Shown here piece by piece: positions 62,561 through 64,000 of a DNA stretch of 64,000 nucleotides (position 1 is its first letter; each line of letters opens with the position of its first letter). This DNA comes from Candidatus Microbacterium phytovorans (GTDB taxonomy: Bacteria > Actinomycetota > Actinomycetes > Actinomycetales > Microbacteriaceae). The position numbers and the translations under genes were made by a program. Location: NCBI GenBank assembly GCA_029202445.1, contig CP119321.1:1550001-1614000 (forward strand), read 5' to 3'. Under the pieces are notes generated by a model. It had not been told where the DNA came from. It did not search any database and worked only from the letters and a program-made list of their open reading frames with translations.

Positions 62561-64000
62561 TCACTCGCACCGCAGCCCGTCTTCGGGCACCGTGCCGTCG
62601 ATCAGGTAGGCGACGACGGCGTCATCGACGCACGCGTTGCCCTTGTTGAACCCCGTGTGCCCCTCCCCTACGCGCGTGACGAGCACGCCGGACGACAGCT
62701 GATCGGCCAACGACTCCGACCACTCGTACGGCGTGGCGGGGTCGTTCGTGGTGCCGACGACGACGATCGGCGCGGCGCCCTCGGCGGTGATCGGCTCGCG
62801 CACGCCGGTGGGTTCTGCCGGCCACACCTCGCACACGTCGACGCCCTGCCAATACGGTGCGATCGTGGGCGCCTTCTGCGCGATGAGGGCTTCGGCGGCG
62901 GCCTGATCGGCATCGTCGGTGTCGAGCGGATAGTCCATGCAGTTGTACGCGCGGAACGCTTCGGTCGAGTTGTCTGCGTACGCGCCGTCGGGCGAGCGGC
63001 CGTAGTAGAAGTCGGCGAGTTGGAACGCCGTGTCCGGGTTCCCGCCGAGCGCGTCGTCGAGCGCCATCGTCAGGTAGCTCCAGCTCTCCTGCGAGTACAG
63101 CGCGGCGATGATGCCGGTCAGCAGGGAGTCGGCACCGAGCTCCCGGCCGTCGGACGCCTGCAGTGGCGAGCGGTCGACACTCGCGAGCAACGTGCCGAGG
63201 TCGGCCATCCCCTCGTCGACCGAACCGTCGAACGGGCACTCGCTGCTGTCGAGACAGTCGGCCATGTACGCACGCAGCGCCGACTCGAAGCCGACCGCTT
63301 GGATCGTGCCGACGTCGAGGCCCGGGATCGCGGGATCGATGGCCCCGTCGAGCACGAGGCGCCCGACCTGTGCGGGGAACAGCTTGGCGTACGTCGCGCC
63401 GAGGAAGGTGCCGTACGAGTAGCCGAGGTAGTTGAGCTTCGCGTCGCCGAGCACCGCCCGCAGGAGGTCGAGGTCGCGGGCCGCGTTGTCGGTCGTGATG
63501 AACGGGAGGATGCCGTCGCTGCCGTCGATGCACGCCTGCACGAACTCGTCGTTGCGTTCGGTGAGCTCGGCCTCCCAACCGGCGCTGCCGCGCGGGTCGG
63601 CGGGGATGTCGAACAGGTACGCGTCCATCTTCGCCGCGTCGAGGCAGGTCACGGCGGTCGACCGCCCGACACCGCGCGGGTCGAACCCGATCACGTCGTA
63701 CGCGTCGGCCAGCTCGTCGCCCACGGCGAACAGCGCGCTGTCGGCGATCATGTCGTAACCGCTGGCCCCCGGACCGCCGGGGTTGGTGAGGAGCGATCCC
63801 TGCGCGTCGCGGCCGGACGCCGCGCGGCGGATGACCGCCAACTCGATCTCGCCGGCATCCGGGTCGCTCCAGTCCAGGGGCGCCGTCACGGTCGTGCAGT
63901 CATAGCTGCCCGGGTCGGTGCCCTCGCACTCCTCCCACGACAACGCCTGCCCGTAGAAGTCCTCGAAGCCGGCGGGGACGCTGTCGAGGTTCGGAGACGA
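62561..64000 (-). CDS. Tripeptidyl-aminopeptidase-like alpha/beta hydrolase, partial
   Basis: 480 codons in the window; the gene runs off the right edge, and the frame stays open to 64000, so its N-terminus (likely a signal peptide) is missing. The visible part starts SSPNLDSVPAGFEDFYGQ. Nucleophile Ser in YLGYSYGTFLGA, oxyanion GGPGASGYD, and the His in RVGEGHTGFNKGN complete an S33-type triad; a C-terminal TAP-like domain (about residues 360-470) is present. Secreted actinobacterial members release tripeptides or hydrolyse esters. Confidence 0.88.
   Translation of the reverse strand, partial: SSPNLDSVPAGFEDFYGQALSWEECEGTDPGSYDCTTVTAPLDWSDPDAGEIELAVIRRAASGRDAQGSLLTNPGGPGASGYDMIADSALFAVGDELADAYDVIGFDPRGVGRSTAVTCLDAAKMDAYLFDIPADPRGSAGWEAELTERNDEFVQACIDGSDGILPFITTDNAARDLDLLRAVLGDAKLNYLGYSYGTFLGATYAKLFPAQVGRLVLDGAIDPAIPGLDVGTIQAVGFESALRAYMADCLDSSECPFDGSVDEGMADLGTLLASVDRSPLQASDGRELGADSLLTGIIAALYSQESWSYLTMALDDALGGNPDTAFQLADFYYGRSPDGAYADNSTEAFRAYNCMDYPLDTDDADQAAAEALIAQKAPTIAPYWQGVDVCEVWPAEPTGVREPITAEGAAPIVVVGTTNDPATPYEWSESLADQLSSGVLVTRVGEGHTGFNKGNACVDDAVVAYLIDGTVPEDGLRCE

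Noticed and set aside
1..64000. CRISPR arrays, insertion sequences, rRNA operons, prophage genes
   Set aside because: No regularly spaced short repeats, transposase motifs, rRNA sequence or phage structural genes were seen.

Overview
The window is high-GC actinobacterial chromosome, most likely Microbacteriaceae and probably Microbacterium. Supporting signs are strong GC3 bias, many GTG starts, ATGA/GTGA stop-start overlaps, -10 boxes of the TAGGCT type abutting start codons, an actinobacterial GlnR-type regulator, and very frequent GGATGCC/GGCATCC heptamers. The taxon is inferred from protein resemblance and composition, not from a 16S gene.

Layout. 0-9.4 kb: a YgfZ/FABP cluster (minus strand), then a phosphate block on plus: GlnR-like regulator, ppk, MutT1-type Nudix/histidine phosphatase, pstSCAB with a PHO-box-like direct repeat. 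9.4-15.6 kb: a class IV aminotransferase, a gene-free stretch with a dispersed repeat and a strongly structured segment, an unknown gene, then a SigK locus (rskA, sigK, dipZ, fasciclin lipoprotein) laid out like the mycobacterial mpt70/mpt83/dipZ regulon. 15.6-25.2 kb: a genomic island in the 3' end of tRNA-Lys(TTT), bounded by a 23-bp direct repeat with one mismatch. It holds candidate anti-phage genes (an ApeA-like HEPN protein, a TIR_2/Cap12-like protein beside a zinc-ribbon gene, a two-TM protein with a GDDN/AGRDI motif), large unrecognised proteins, and a frameshifted serine recombinase, but no intact integrase. 25.2-38.6 kb: accessory chromosome genes: SnoaL-like, aminoglycoside-phosphotransferase-like, truncated AlkD, a 1184-aa secreted repeat protein, 2H phosphoesterase, a VOC/HxlR pair with a palindromic operator, and a nuclease-fold protein upstream of a SWIM/DUF6493 pair. 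38.6-45.2 kb: tripartite tricarboxylate transporter tctABC divergent from a CitA/CitB-type two-component system, then dinB. 45.3-49 kb: small proteins, a second copy of the dispersed repeat, and a PadR/DUF1048/ABC exporter operon. 49-57 kb: a kdpFABCDE operon with an extra small membrane ORF at its head. 57-64 kb: chrA, membrane proteins, pncA, a DMT transporter, tRNA-Thr(CGT) and a partial tripeptidyl-aminopeptidase-like hydrolase.

How it works together. The 1.2-9.4 kb block couples phosphate uptake, polyphosphate synthesis and nucleotide clean-up and matches the order known in Streptomyces. The SigK block looks like a redox-linked extracytoplasmic stress regulon. The tRNA-Lys island is the main accessory region and the best place to look for an undescribed defence system. 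I found no CRISPR array, intact transposase, rRNA or prophage structural genes.
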